A stretch of 64,000 nucleotides of DNA, from contig NC_134456.1 in NCBI RefSeq assembly GCF_047948215.1, positions 62,577,529 to 62,641,528 of the forward strand. Reading direction: 5' to 3'. Source of the DNA: Lycorma delicatula (taxonomy: Eukaryota > Arthropoda > Insecta > Hemiptera > Fulgoridae). Position numbers and translations under genes: made by a program. The notes under the pieces are model-generated. The model was given only the letters and a program-made list of their open reading frames with translations. It was not told the DNA's origin and ran no database searches. Of the stretch, positions 22,148 through 34,157 are shown piece by piece (within the stretch, counting starts at the first letter, position 1; every line of letters begins with the position of its first letter).

Positions 22148-25100
22148 TTTTACATATATTTGAACTTGTGTTTATTATGATGTAATTGTTGTTCGACTAT
22201 AATAGAATAAGGCAAAGTATTTTTAAAATTTATATTGACAGTTAAAACTGTATGATAGTGCTTTTAAACTACTGGGCGTTTTTTCGTTGACACTACATTG
22301 TTATTTCATTCTTTTATTCACATACGCTTGGAGATTGATATGGGTATAACTACTTCCAATGATGAAAACTTGTTACTTGTTTCATTTTGATTATTTAAAA
22401 ATCCATTTTAAAATTTATTATGTATTAAAATAATATATATTTAAATAATATATGTAGAATTAATGATAGTTCTACAATAATTTATGTCTTGTGAATTAAT
22501 TAATTCGAAATTGAAATAATAATAAATTTTGATGTTTTTATTTATTATTCGATTAATTTTGATATACTTATAATAAATAAATAAAATATTTCGCCGAATC
22601 GTTGTGTTTCGGTGGCAAACATTTTGTTCAGTGGCAGTAATAAAACTACTTCTTCATCTCATAATTTGTTTAGGTACGATTAGATTGAGGATCATCGCCT
22701 TTTAATTATTAAATGTTCTGCGAAGAAATTAAGACAGAAATAAAGGAAATAAACGAAGTATCATGATTTATTTTAGGGGAAGGTTTAATTTTTCCCGTGA
22801 TTTGAGTTGCTTGTTAGTGACCAACCATCTCAGATATTTCGCCAAATGTTTATTATCCTTACAGAAAGAAAAATAAATTACAGAAGTGGCCTGGATATTC
22901 TTAAAAATGCGTCTAGCCCGTCCTAAAAAAATTGTTACTTTTGGAAGTGTCGAAATGATTTCTGTAACAAGAAAAAAAAACCGTCGAACGGTTTCTTGTG
23001 ATATAATTTATGATTTGTTACTTTATACAAACCTATTTTAACAGTAAAATCTTCTTTTTTATTTAAAAATAATCCGCCGCACTTTTATGGGCGGATAAAC
23101 ACAGAAATGTCAATTTGAGAGATATTTATTGAGTTTGAATCTGAACTTAATTCAGTTTCTAATATTTCTCAGTACTACTATATTTTCACTTCTTTAGAAA
23201 TATATTAGAATTTTTTTTAACCTATATTTGATTAATTTTTAACGTATGAAATCTATTTATTTTGTTTGTTAATATTAAAAAAAAATTATGAAAGCTGCAG
23301 GTTAATTTTAAGTTCATATTATTATTATTACTTTGTATTTCATTATTAAATATTATTAACCTTTATACTATGAACATATGAAAAAATAAAAACTGCTTTA
23401 CATGTACGATGCATATAAAATAATATTAATACTTATTATGAAACTTGTATATAGATCGTGGAATTTTTTTCTTATTATTTTTAAATTGGATATAACATTA
23501 TTATAACAATTTTACTTACGAAGAAGATGATTTTTGCGGTCTGCTTTTGCAGGTTGCTCTTGATAATTATATTACGTTCCGTAATGTGACGTGACATGAA
23601 CTCGGGACGGTTCACTTCCTCTTTTCCTTCTCATCTTCTATTTTTTTCCTTCTTTTCTTGTTCGTTTTATATATATTGTGTATAATAGCAGAATGTTCAT
23701 GATAAGGACGTGAAATGTGCTGTGGCAGACCGCAGTACTGAATCCAAAATGTCGATTGTACGTTGCAGTGTGTTCTATATTACTATAATAACTGCTTTTA
23801 CGATAGAAGCGTGACGAGCTGCTAAGAATTATTTATCTATACGCTACACTTTCTTCATTCCGCATATTGTGTCCCTTAACTATGTTACTTGTATATCAGG
23901 TTTTTAGATATGAAAAACCTGTGTACGTTTACCTTTATGTAGTCGTAGTTACATAAATTTGGAAAAAGATATGTACATCTTGGATTATTTATGTTAGCTT
24001 TTTAGTATATCTAATTATTTTTGAAGATCGTGGTTTTTTTTTTTAAGAAGTGAAATTAAATAATAATATATTATTAATATTTGTCATATATTTAATAATT
24101 AATGCGTTTTAGGTCGTCGTTCTCAATAAGTGTCGTTTTTAATAACCTACTTTTTTAAAACGTTTAATGTGAAATTAAAATTTTTCTGTTCTAAATTGAC
24201 TAAATAAAAAATATAAAAAAAAAAAGAATGGAAAAGTATTCTTTATATTTTCTGATGATTTTAACTTCATATTGCTTCCATTTTATCGTATTTTTTCCCT
24301 GAACCCCTTATAATGATATGGTAACTTTAGTAAATTACGCTTTATAATATTGAAGTATTAATATATTTTCGTTAATCTTTTTAATTACCCCTGATTATTT
24401 TGATTATACAAAATTAAGGTTGATATAATTTTTCGAAGTATTGCCCGATTTAATAATTTCATTCTTTTAAACATTCACCTTTACATAAATCTATTTTATG
24501 GTACATTTTTCGGCTTTGTGTGATGACTAGTTAATCCTCAGGTCGCTTTTTATTTCTTCATTTCATAATCTACTCCTTTATATATATATTCATCAATTTT
24601 TTTTTAACTTTACGCTAAATCATTTTTATGATTGTTTTTTTCTCTTACGTTTAACCGTCAGGCTTCTGTTTCGAATAGCATATTCTTGAGGACATAATGT
24701 GACGTGATGCAATGTATAGAAATAGTTATACAATTACTTGAAAGTTAATTGGGCTAGAATTCGTAAATAATAATCGTTTTGAACTTTAAGGGCAAATTAC
24801 TAATGTGTTTTTTGAGTTTTTGTTCAAGGATTACAATTAATGACGTAGTCTTGTAACGTATGACGTAGTAATATATCAACGACCAATGTCTAGTGTAAGC
24901 AGAAAATAAGTAATCCGATAAATTTCTCTGAGAGAAAAGAGTTTATGTATAACCTTGAAAAGACTAAACTGAATTAAATAAATAGATAGATAAGATTAAA
25001 CAAGATAGTACATTTCCTATATTAAAAGAAAAATTTGACTTTTCTTAACCATTCGTGGTTAAGACTCTAAAATTTTACAAAAGCAAGCCCTCCTAAAGGC

Positions 25101-25825
25101 GTGCTTAAGAAAAATAGATGAAAAGGGCGGTGTTGGGAACAGGAAGAGTAACCAGTTTCCTATGATAAAATATATAACATTTTATTAAGGTTATTCTCGA
25201 AGTTGAGTTGATCTCAGTCTGGACAACAAATACGCTTCATAAATTCTTTTATAGATCAGATAAATATTAGATATTGTTAATAATTTGAAACGGTTAACAA
25301 TATTTTTCCAAGTTAATACTCCTTAAATTTTTTTAACTGATGCTTATAAAAAGTGAAATTGTATGTAATATTAGCAAATGAAGAAAGTTAAATGGAAACT
25401 TGATTAAACATTAATAGACAATTTTAATTAAATATCTTCTGAAAAGGAAGAACATAATAATTATACTTGTGTTAATAATTATACTTGTCGCCTTATGTCT
25501 TTGAAAATAACAGAAGCTTAATCTCACTTCACAATAATTCTAAAATATCGTGATTCGTTTTACGTTATTCCCTAGTTATTTTTATTTTCAGGTATGAAAT
25601 TTCATACTGAAATTTTGCTTCAAAAACCTAAAGATAAATGAACGAAAAAGTTTTTCTTTTAGCGATTTTCAGCCTAACTCGATTTTACTTGCATATGAAA
25701 AGCACAAAAAAAAAAACGAAAATTATGCCATATAATTTCGGTAGTTTTAGACAGAATCTTTCGTTTATCAATTACTTTTTCTGATAAGTAATGGTTTTTT
25801 TTTTAATCGCACTATTTTTATAATC
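22148..25825. other. AT-rich noncoding stretch
   Basis: No gene is recognised in 3.7 kb. A small region near 23560-23640 is richer in GC and ends, on the minus strand, at a GTAAGT donor-like site at about 23518-23523, but its open frame is only about 34 codons. A perfect 8-bp hairpin (TCTTAACC...GGTTAAGA) lies at 25043-25064. Confidence 0.5.
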
Positions 25826-26364
25826 GACATCGACATCTTACAGCGGTTTCAGAATAAGCTGGCGAGATGTATAGCAGAGACACTTTGGTTAACAAGAAAC
25901 AGTGAGATACAGAATTATTTAAGATTACTGTCCGTGCGGGAGAAGATAAACGTTTCTGTTCAAAGTACGAACTTCGGCTACGCTACCACACAGATCACTT
26001 AATAGTGAACCTACAAGACAATGGGGATATTAGAACAGTGATTCCCAAACTGTGCGACGCCGCGGCGTCCCGGGAAGCCGTGGCCTCTTCACAGGGGCGC
26101 CGCGAAATATTGTAAAAGCTTCTTAATTAATTGAACCAAGACATGTATAATTATTAATTTAATGTTAATAAAGTAAAAAAAAAAAAAATTAAGAAAATAC
26201 AAGTTTTTATTTATTTTTATCTCTTACGAGTAGTCATACTTCTTTTACTTAGGATAGGGCGCCATGGAAAAATGCTAATTGAAAAAAGGGCGCCGCGACT
26301 CGGAAAGGTTTGGGAACCACTGCGATAGAAGGTTGAAACGACTGCACTTTCTAGACCAAGTGTT
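25826..26364 (+). pseudogene. Jockey-like LINE C-terminal fragment, split by a MITE
   Basis: The segment before the MITE encodes the region after the reverse transcriptase of a jockey-type LINE: ILQRFQNKLARCIAETLW, then SVREKIN. A one-base frameshift near 25950 leads to SKYELRLRYH and LIVNLQDNGDIR. The MITE (26036-26322) interrupts after this. Directly after it the frame resumes as RRLKRLHFLDQ, so removing the MITE restores the family's typical 'D.R.LKR..P.DL' ending. The element is truncated at its 5' end and frameshifted, so it is dead. Jockey assignment rests on remembered motifs (LQRFQNK.L, DIRRLKR). Confidence 0.8.
26036..26322. mobile_element. hAT-type MITE, copy 2
   Basis: This 287-bp element starts CAGTGATTCCCAAAC and ends GTTTGGGAACCACTG. 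It is collinear with copy 1 at 1731-2008, including the GC-rich left part, the A-run in the middle and TCTCTTACGAGTAGTCATAC. The flanking octamers are TATTAGAA and CGATAGAA (5 of 8 match), a decayed hAT duplication. It sits inside a LINE coding remnant and is therefore younger than that LINE copy. Confidence 0.9.
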
Positions 26365-27348
26365 TCTACAGTGTTTTAATTTCAAAATAATTACATATAG
26401 TTTTCGTTTTTTCTTTACATTATTTCATCTACTAATTTTGATTCTTATTTTGCTTTCTGTTCGAGTGGTGTTGAGTGCCATTGATAATTGCTAATTGCAT
26501 GTAGGTGCCGTAAAAAGTTTTAATATATTATTGTATAATTTTTGAGGAGTTTCGCTGAGGCTCCTTATAATATGATTGGAGAGAGATGTGTTCCAATTTA
26601 TTAAAGATTTATGTAATTGTAAATAAACTTTGAAAAAGAATTATACGCCGATTTAAGAAAAAATGTTATTAATCCAGAAAAATAACCGAGATTACATAGT
26701 AGATTAATTGATATTTTTAAATGAAAATGAAATTAAAAAGTTTCGTACAGTATGGGAGATGTAAAATATTTTGCAAATAAATGATTATTTGGGGTATTTT
26801 TATATTGATAGTTATCTACAATTGCAGCTCTATGGTATATTTTATTATGTATTTCTCGATTTATTATTGCTTCTCCATAGCTCTTACTTAATTTAGCAGT
26901 ATGAATTTTTTTTCAAATTCCACTCACTCACTTCGTTATCGTTGAACTAATCTTTGAAAATCTGAAAATCTTTTTTAAATGTGGACAATTTTGAGAAATT
27001 TGGCAATGATTACTATATGGTACTTTTTTTTTGCGCGGTTTAGAAGGAGGCTGTAAAATCGAATTAGATTGAAAACTAGTCAGAAAAACTACTTTTATAG
27101 TTTTGGGAAAATAAAATTACCATTGTTATCAAGTGGATTTAAAAGCCTCGAACTAATGTTGGCAAAGATGTAGTTCAATTAATACAATTTGATTATTTTT
27201 GGTTTCTCATTGATTATAAAAATATAAAATAAGTTACATGGTTACTTATTACTTACTATGACGCTGTAAATTCAGCCCTCAATAAGAGTGATAAAAGTAT
27301 TGTATCGGCTATTTTTCCCGCTTTTTCTGAGGTTGAGGCTTCGACAAT

Positions 27349-27352
<4 letters not shown>
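26365..27352. other. AT-rich noncoding stretch
   Basis: Nothing identifiable. Confidence 0.55.
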
Positions 27353-27408
<56 letters not shown>

Positions 27409-27410
27409 AT

Positions 27411-27456
<46 letters not shown>
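27353..27456. repeat. TA microsatellite with a TG/TACA interruption
   Basis: Two long TA runs flank GTGTGTGTATATACATACA. The reading frame across it, with runs of I-Y, is an artefact of the repeat. Confidence 0.97.
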
Positions 27457-27460
<4 letters not shown>

Positions 27461-27734
27461 AGAGGTAGATATTGTGATTTTTGACAACTTCCTAAAAAGG
27501 TATTAAATTATTAACCAAAAGTCGTAATTAAAATATGCTTTTGATTAAAACTGATGAAGAAGAACGTTTTTAACGGTTAACCATTCGAGTAATTATTGGG
27601 TGTACCTCGATTTTAGAATGTTTACTTAATCCTCTTTTATATTATTATAGTAATTGTTACAGCTTTAAGGATTTATTTAAAACAGAAAGATTAAACTAGT
27701 AACATCAAGATCTAAAAAGATGAATGATTGTCGC

Positions 27735-27990
27735 GACGTATCGTTATGTATATGAATTGCCAGCCGGTGTATAGACGGCTACAGCAAAGTGTATATAAGA
27801 CCGGTTCTAGGTTAGCCGGTTATGGGTGCCGGTCGGTTAAGAGGTAAGATACACCTGACGCGGTCCTAACGGTATAACTCCCATGGATCCCCCTGTTTAT
27901 TGCACGACCCTCCCCCGAGCTCATTACAATATTCGACCGTACGGCAATACGGACCGTTAGTATTACTTACGCGCATCTTAAACGGTTTCA
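27735..27990. other. GC-rich island with a TATA-like box
   Basis: About 250 bases of elevated GC lie in very AT-rich surroundings. They contain TGTATATAAGACCGG near 27790-27804 with many CCGGT/ACCGG repeats around it, a polypurine/polypyrimidine patch (GACCCTCCCCCGAGC) and a CG-rich right side. The TATA-like box followed by GC-rich sequence would suit a promoter or an LTR. No long terminal repeat partner or coding body was found. The function is unknown. Confidence 0.3.
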
Positions 27991-28461
27991 AATCGGTATC
28001 AAAAGTTGTACAAGAATATATTTATCAGATCATAAGATGTATTTTAACGTAACTCCGACTTAAGTACTCGTGTTCTAATTTACGTACCGTTAGCAAGTTA
28101 TAAATTACTTTAACCTATATTAAACAAGTTTTAATACGCATATATTACTGACATTACTCGTCTCATAGGTTATTACATAGTTTAAGATATTACATAGTTC
28201 AATTAATTAATAACAACGTTACGTTGAAGTGTTCGTAACGTTTTGTGACTAAACATGGAGGATTTATAACTTTACCGTTTTATTATCATTCTCCCTCATG
28301 ATTTTCAAGTTGCAGTTAATGGAGTTGTTTTATATTTAGAGAGAATACTTAATAGCCAAGCTAAAGAGAGTTAATGTTCAATGATATATTAAGTTTTACC
28401 TATCGCGCGCCGGTTTGATATTTTTTTTTGTTTATCTTGTAAAATTATTGAAGTAGTACCT
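27991..28461. other. AT-rich noncoding stretch
   Basis: Nothing identifiable. Confidence 0.55.
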
Positions 28462-28785
28462 TTACCTTTCTTCCTGTTTAGCCTCCTGGAATCACCGTCA
28501 GGTATTACTTCAGAGTATTAATGTGCATGATATCTATGAGGGTAAGTGAAGTGTCGCCTTGTACAGTCTCAGTTCAACCTTTTCTGAGATGTGAGGTTAA
28601 TTGAAACCCAACCACCAAAGAACACCGACATCCGCGATCTAGTATTCAAATCCGTATAAAAGTAACTGCCGTACTAAGTACTAAAAGTAACGGCTGTACT
28701 AGGATTTGAACGTTGGAACTCTCGACTTCGAAATCAGTTGATTTTCGAAGACGCGTTCACCACTAGACCAACCCGGTGGGTTACT
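28462..28785 (-). mobile_element. tRNA-derived SINE, family A, copy 5
   Basis: This is a family A copy in reverse. The tail (GTTTAGCCTCCTGGAATCAC) is at the left and the head (reverse complement of CACTAGACCAACCCGG) at the right. B-box sequence AGGATTTGAACGTTGG lies near 28708. A possible 7-bp duplication, AGTACCT, at 28455-28461 and 28791-28797 is weak. An extra TACTAAGTACTAAAAGTAAC block lies between the body and the B box. It sits about 45 bases from the mariner that follows. Confidence 0.93.
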
Positions 28786-28832
28786 AAAGAAGTACCTAAC
28801 TTCAGTTAAGTAAACTTGTATACTTCAGCATA

Positions 28833-30106
28833 CGAAGTCTGTTCAGAAAATAATCAAAATTATTTTTGTTGTTGTCTTTATTATTAATTTTACAGATTAT
28901 TGGTCCTTGTCCCCTTCAAAGTACTTATCTCTCATATTCACTTACTTTTCCCAGTAGTGTTTCCACTTCGCGAAACAGTCTTGGATAGCTTCATTTGAAA
29001 TGGCCTTTAAGGTCCACCACTAATTTGCTCTAATATCATCAATAGTCTCAAAACGGCGTCCTTTCATCAATTGTAATGTCGGAAATTAGAAAAAATCACA
29101 AGGGGCCAGGTCTGGTGAATTGTGAGGTTGAGGAAGGACAGTCATTTGATTTTTGGTACAATACTGACTAATTGGCAAACTATGTGTGTGGGCACACAGC
29201 TTTGCCAATTTTGTCTTTTTGCGGATTTTTTCATGTAACCGTTGTAAAACACCTTGAAAGAACGCACGATTCACTGTTTCACCTTTAGGCAAGAATTCAA
29301 AATGCAGAACTCCATTAAAAATCGAAAAAACAGAGATTCACCGACATTGGATCGAAGCTAACGCGCATTTTTGGGTCGTGGACATCCTTTGCCAATCCAT
29401 CGTGGTGATGATTGAACGTTTGTCTCGATGTTGTAGCCGTAAACCCAGCTTTCGTCTTCGCTATGATCTTTTGAATGAATGTTTCATCGTCATCGGCTTG
29501 TTCAAGGTGTTGCGGTAATTGTCCACTCGATGTTCTTTCTGCTGTTTGGTCGTTAAACGAAGAACAAACTTTGCTGCAACTCGATAAACGTTCAGTTTTT
29601 CAGTTAAAATGTCACGGCATGATCTGATTGAAATGATAACCTCCTCTGCAAGTTCTCTGACAGTCAATCGGTGATTTACATGCACCTGATTGTTGATATT
29701 CTGAACGTGGGTATCAACAGTTAAAGTTGAAAGGCATTCCTAGTCGAGGTTCATCTTCAATTGATTGACGACCACTTTTAAGTTGTGTAAATTATTCGTA
29801 TAATTGCGTTAGACTCGGAGCATCATGTCCGTAGGCTTGTTTTAAAAGTTTAAACGTTTCTGTGCAACTTTTCTCCAGTTTCACGCAAAATTTTACGTTG
29901 TATCGTTCCTTCCAAATATCCCACATTACAAAAATAGCTACTAACACTCAAAAACAGTAACACGAAAAGTAAACGAGATATCAACATCCAAGAACATGTG
30001 GTTACAATGGAGGTTATGCGGAACACACTGCTGCCAATTACACGTCACTAAATATTTCAGTTTGTGCGTAATTAACAGTGTTTCATTATTTTCTGAACAC
30101 ACCTCG
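28833..30106 (-). mobile_element. Full-length mariner element (inactive)
   Basis: The element is 1274 bp, the usual length for mariner. Its terminal inverted repeats read CGA(A/G)GT(C/G)TGTTCAGAAA at each end and continue with ATAAT. It is flanked by TA on both sides (28831-28832 and 30107-30108), as expected for Tc1/mariner. The transposase remnant lies inside on the minus strand. Confidence 0.93.
28897..29926 (-). pseudogene. Mariner transposase pseudogene
   Basis: The reading begins at an ATG at 29926 (MWDIWKERYNVKFCVKL) and ends at a stop at 28897-28899, about 343 codons against the usual 345. The N-terminal part has the helix-turn-helix features AYGHDAPSLTQLYE and HRLTVRELAEEV. The catalytic region keeps DESWVYGYNIET (first Asp) and the LPQPHNSPDLAPCDFF block (third Asp of DD34D). 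The DNAPAH block carrying the second Asp is broken (LCAHTHSLP). The C-terminus has WKHYWEK, an in-frame stop, then DKYFEGDKDQ. There are several frameshifts and stops. It cannot make an active enzyme. Confidence 0.92.
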
Positions 30107-30520
30107 TAAGTAGTGAAATACGCATAATTAATAATAATAACTTCTATTTCTAAAATTACGTCAAACCTTACAAATAAAAATCTTGTATCTTTATACTTTC
30201 CTTGTTGAGTGTAGACATTGTATATTATGTATTATTTCTTTCTTAAAATGGCGGTATATTAATTTGATTATTTGTGCTATTTTTCCCAATCTTTTTTATT
30301 TCTATGATAAGTGTAAAGTCTCTTAAGGTAATAGCCTAACAGTCGAGTCGCTTTCTCTGAAAGTAAAAAATGTTCATTATTCATCCAGACCCTGTGGTGA
30401 ACAGAGTGGAAAATAATAATTAGTTTAAGGTTGAATATCACCTAGATTTTGGTGGACTTGGGCACGGTGATAAGGAACAATATATTTATATCGTATATTT
30501 ATATTACAATATAATATCTC
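30107..30520. other. AT-rich noncoding stretch
   Basis: Nothing identifiable. Confidence 0.55.
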
Positions 30521-30660
30521 TTTCAGGAATGATTCCTTAGTCTTGCTCTCAACAGATACCTCTCCGATATGGTTGCACCTTCGGTCCAGCTACTCTGCTG
30601 TATCCCTGAGCACTCAAGCCCCCTCACCAACGGCAAGGTCTCATGATTCATAGAGGAGGA
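30521..30660 (-). mobile_element. LINE 5'-leader fragment
   Basis: This 140-base GC-rich block, read on the minus strand, begins CCTCTATGAATCATGAGACC and continues through GTGAGGGGGCTTGAGTGCTC and GGTGCAACCATATCGGAGAG. From memory it matches the 5' leader found upstream of the endonuclease ORF in a common arthropod RTE-like LINE; I cannot verify this here. No coding part of a LINE adjoins it, so it would be a truncated or rearranged fragment. It may come from the same LINE family as 5173-5699 and 39816-42810. Confidence 0.5.
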
Positions 30661-31270
30661 ATAATTAATATAGTATAATATTAGTACAGAATATTATTGT
30701 ATTATCGTTTTTTTGGCTATTTTGTTGCATTAGTATCTGTAATTTAATATTGTTCTGAAGAGAAAAAATATAAATCAAACTTGTGTTCAAAGAAAAGTGC
30801 TTCAAATTACAATAAATAAATAAAAATCGATTTTTTTATATTAAATTTTATTTAAATCGTTATAAATTTAAATAATTTTCCAGATAAAGTACTGTACCGA
30901 TTGTTTTAAAAGTACTGGTTAAATATACCAAACGTATGCAATTCGGAGAGTATTATTGTATGCGCTGAATTTATAATTTGAGATTTAAAAAAAAATGCAG
31001 TTGAAAACTAATTTTGTTTTTTTCTGTATTTTTTTTTCATTACACATGATCCGTGTGACCTCGTACATGTAATTTTAGTCGCACCTTGTGAAATACTGGT
31101 TATTATTCCTGTAATATATATTTTTTTACAATTATAAAAATGTCACACTTTGAAATTATCATTACGAAGTAAGTTTTGCTAACGTTATTTTTACTTTTAA
31201 AACTCCTATTTATATTGTAAGTTTTGTATATAATTCTTCTGACAAATAATAAAAGTTTTTGAATAACCTA
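30661..31270. other. AT-rich noncoding stretch
   Basis: Nothing identifiable. Confidence 0.55.

Positions 31271-31297
<27 letters not shown>
31271..31297. repeat. TC microsatellite
   Basis: A run of about 13 TC units lies directly between the left target duplication and the T-rich tail of the SINE-B copy that follows. Confidence 0.95.
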
Positions 31298-31305
<8 letters not shown>

Positions 31306-31432
31306 TAACCTCCGGATCCACCGTTAGACATTCTTCAGAGGATGAAATGAATGATTTGTAGAGTGAGTGAAAATGCCATGCCTGACCGGGATTCGATACC
31401 GGGACCTCCGGATGAAAGGCAGAGACTCTACC
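31298..31432 (-). mobile_element. tRNA-derived SINE, family B, copy 2
   Basis: This copy is reversed: poly-T, AACCTCCGGATCCACCGTTA, AAAATGCCATGCCTGACCGG, a B box (ATTCGATACC on this strand) and GATGAAAGGCAGAGACTCTACC. The first 20 or so bases of the head, including part of the A box, are missing. A 14-bp duplication with one mismatch flanks it and the TC run: AATAACCTATCTCT at 31262-31275 and AATAACCTTTCTCT at 31433-31446. Confidence 0.93.
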
Positions 31433-31446
31433 AATAACCTTTCTCT

Positions 31447-33833
31447 TGACCGTTCAAAACTTTATTTTACCGCACAACGGAAGTATGGAAACAGCTACCG
31501 GTTAAAAAATAAATAAAAATTCACTTGTAACGAAGATGAAACGCAACTTTTTGTATAGCGGTCGGTTTTCTTCCTGTGGTAGGTAGTAAAAAGGCGGGGA
31601 AGTTCCTTAAATAACGATCACATTCAGTGCGGGTGGAATTTATTTATTATAATTTCTCAAATGAACACCTGCCTGTCCATGATCAAGTAGTTTCTGTTAT
31701 TAGTGACGTGGTTTGTTAAAATGATATATTTAGGTTTTATATAGTTTTTTTTTTTTCTGTGTTCTCCAGATAGTTTCTTTATTTTATAGAAATAAAAATT
31801 AGTCGGTCGGCTTTTACTGAATCATCATCAAAATGTTTTACATAATAATTTTTAAATTAATTAATGATTTAAATTGAATTAATTTATGATATTAAATATT
31901 AATATAAATAAAACTTTTTTTTTTCATTTCTGGTATGGTATTTTCCCTGAAACTATTTTTATTCAATCAGGTTATGTAATTTTTTAAAAATGTTTTTCAT
32001 GAAATATATTACTGTCTGATAAATGTCTTCCTTTATGGTAAACCGTTAATATAGTGAGGTACAGAAACTAATTCGTTTAACATAGTGTAATATGATTGCT
32101 TTCATGATATGTTACACATTTTATTTATGCTATTTGTTTATTATATAGATGGTTGACACCCTGTCTTTCATTATTTATTTATTTATTCTACTACATGAAA
32201 AAACTTTTATAAGTTTAAAGAAATTCAACAAACTTTACTTAAAGTTTAAAATTAAATTTTTCCTTAAACTCTGATATTTTCAAACAAATTTGAATATTTT
32301 GAATTAGTTGTTAATTTAGGCAAGTTATATCCTGAACTTCATAGTTTATTTTTACTTCATAAATAATAATGTTTTTCTTATCGTATACTTACGTGACTGT
32401 TTTTGAACATAATTTTAGAATCTACGAATGTACTTATCGATTGAAATTTTTACATCAGGAATGATTTGATTTATTGTACGTAGCCAGTAATAAATAAGAA
32501 CATCGGTTTAATTGTCTTTAAGTTAAGCAATAATAGTCCACACTTAACGCCGTATATGTTCGCCGATAAGTATGATGCTTGATAACTTGCTACCGTATGA
32601 GATAAGGGGGAAAAATCGCAGGTAGGTGTTGTTTTAGTTCCCTATCCTTATAATTAAAATTTCGTTTTATTCGTGAAATTTCTTTAAAAAAATCAGAGAA
32701 AAATATTCCTTATTTTACTACTTTTAAACTTAAAAATTAAAAAATTTTTCCCTATTAACTGCTTAATAACTCATTATGTTCACCCAATTTGGAAGAATAT
32801 TTTTGATGAATATTGTTTTCAGTTATCGATTGTTTTGTAAACTCTTATAGTTAAAAGTGAGTTAGGATCCTCCAATTCTTTAAGAAAAGTGGACACTTAG
32901 ATATTTGCTAAAATATTAGTTTTTATTAATAATAAATATTTATACAATTGTTAATTCAACACTCTTACCTGAAATTTTAGGTTAGAGTAAAAGTCCCTTG
33001 ATTAATCTTTAAATAAATTGTTTACCAAATAATCCTATTGATAAAAACTGATTATTCTACACCGTTAAGTCAAAATTAATATTTGTAACCAGTATTCACT
33101 AAACGGAATACTTTAATTATTATTAACTTTTATTTATACGACACACCAGAAATCTTGTGCATATTACGCACAGTTGGGAAAAAAATGTTCAGCAGTCACT
33201 TTAAATTGAATATAATTCAAAAATTAGTTTTATTTTTCTGTCAAATAATTAAATAAAATTATTATTTTTTAAATAAATATACAATTTTTTTTGCTAAGGA
33301 AATCCACAAATAATACGATTCTAAATTATAATTTTCAATATTTAAATACAACCTTTCTGACTGAAACAGATATTACTTGAATTATGGTCGATAATTAGAA
33401 AACGATTGGTTCAAAAAGGCTCAAATTTCGGGAGGTATTAATGAAAACTCGCATATTAGGCGTTTAATAAGGCTTATTTTTACACTTTTTGCGCATTTCA
33501 CACGGGTTAAAATCGAGTTAAATAATAAATGTTAATTATTTTTTTATTAAATTTGATTAATGTAAAATTAAGTTAATAGAAAAGTGATCGAGAAATAAAT
33601 TATCACCCTTTGTTCTTTACCGTAAAAAGTGATTACGATTTAAAAGATAAAAAACGTAAAATATAAACTTAAATTTTGCGTTAACGAGCTATCTTTATTT
33701 ATGATCTTATAAATAAATTCTCTCCACCCAAAGAAATTTGTCAAGAGTTGGAAACCCAATAAATAAATTTAAATAATATACAGGTTCGTTTTACTAAGTT
33801 TTTTTTTTCTGTAGGGGAGGAAAAAGTTCTGCC
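31447..33833. other. AT-rich noncoding stretch
   Basis: Nothing identifiable in 2.4 kb. No frame has convincing coding composition. Confidence 0.55.
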
Positions 33834-33846
33834 AGCCTTAAACCTA

Positions 33847-34144
33847 ACCTAACGGGTTGGTCTATTGGTGAACGCGTCTTCCTAAAATCAGCTGATTTGG
33901 AAGTCGAGAGTTCCATCGTTCAAGTCCTAGTAAAGTCAGTTATTTTTACACGGATTTGAATACTAGATCGTGGATACCGGAATCTTTGGTGGTTGGATTT
34001 CAATTAACCTCACATCTCAGGAATGGTTGAACTGACACTGTGCAAGACTACACTTCATTTACACTCATACATATCATCCTAATTCATCCTGTGAAGTATT
34101 ATCGAAAAGGTAGTTACCGGAGGCTAAACAGTAAAAAGAAAGAA
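33847..34144 (+). mobile_element. tRNA-derived SINE, family A, copy 6
   Basis: A near full-length family A copy runs from ACGGGTTGGTCTATTGGTGA to TACCGGAGGCTAAACAG plus an A-rich tail. A perfect 13-bp target-site duplication, AGCCTTAAACCTA, lies at 33834-33846 and 34145-34157. The intact duplication suggests one of the younger insertions in the window, although the promoter A box has a mutation (TCTATTGG for TCTAGTGG). Confidence 0.96.
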
Positions 34145-34157
34145 AGCCTTAAACCTA

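Noticed and set aside
23518..23640. Possible minus-strand exon ending at a GTAAGT donor
   Set aside because: The open frame is only about 34 codons, the composition is not convincing and no acceptor was found.
27272..27487. 71-codon minus-strand frame of alternating I and Y
   Set aside because: It is the translation of the TA microsatellite.
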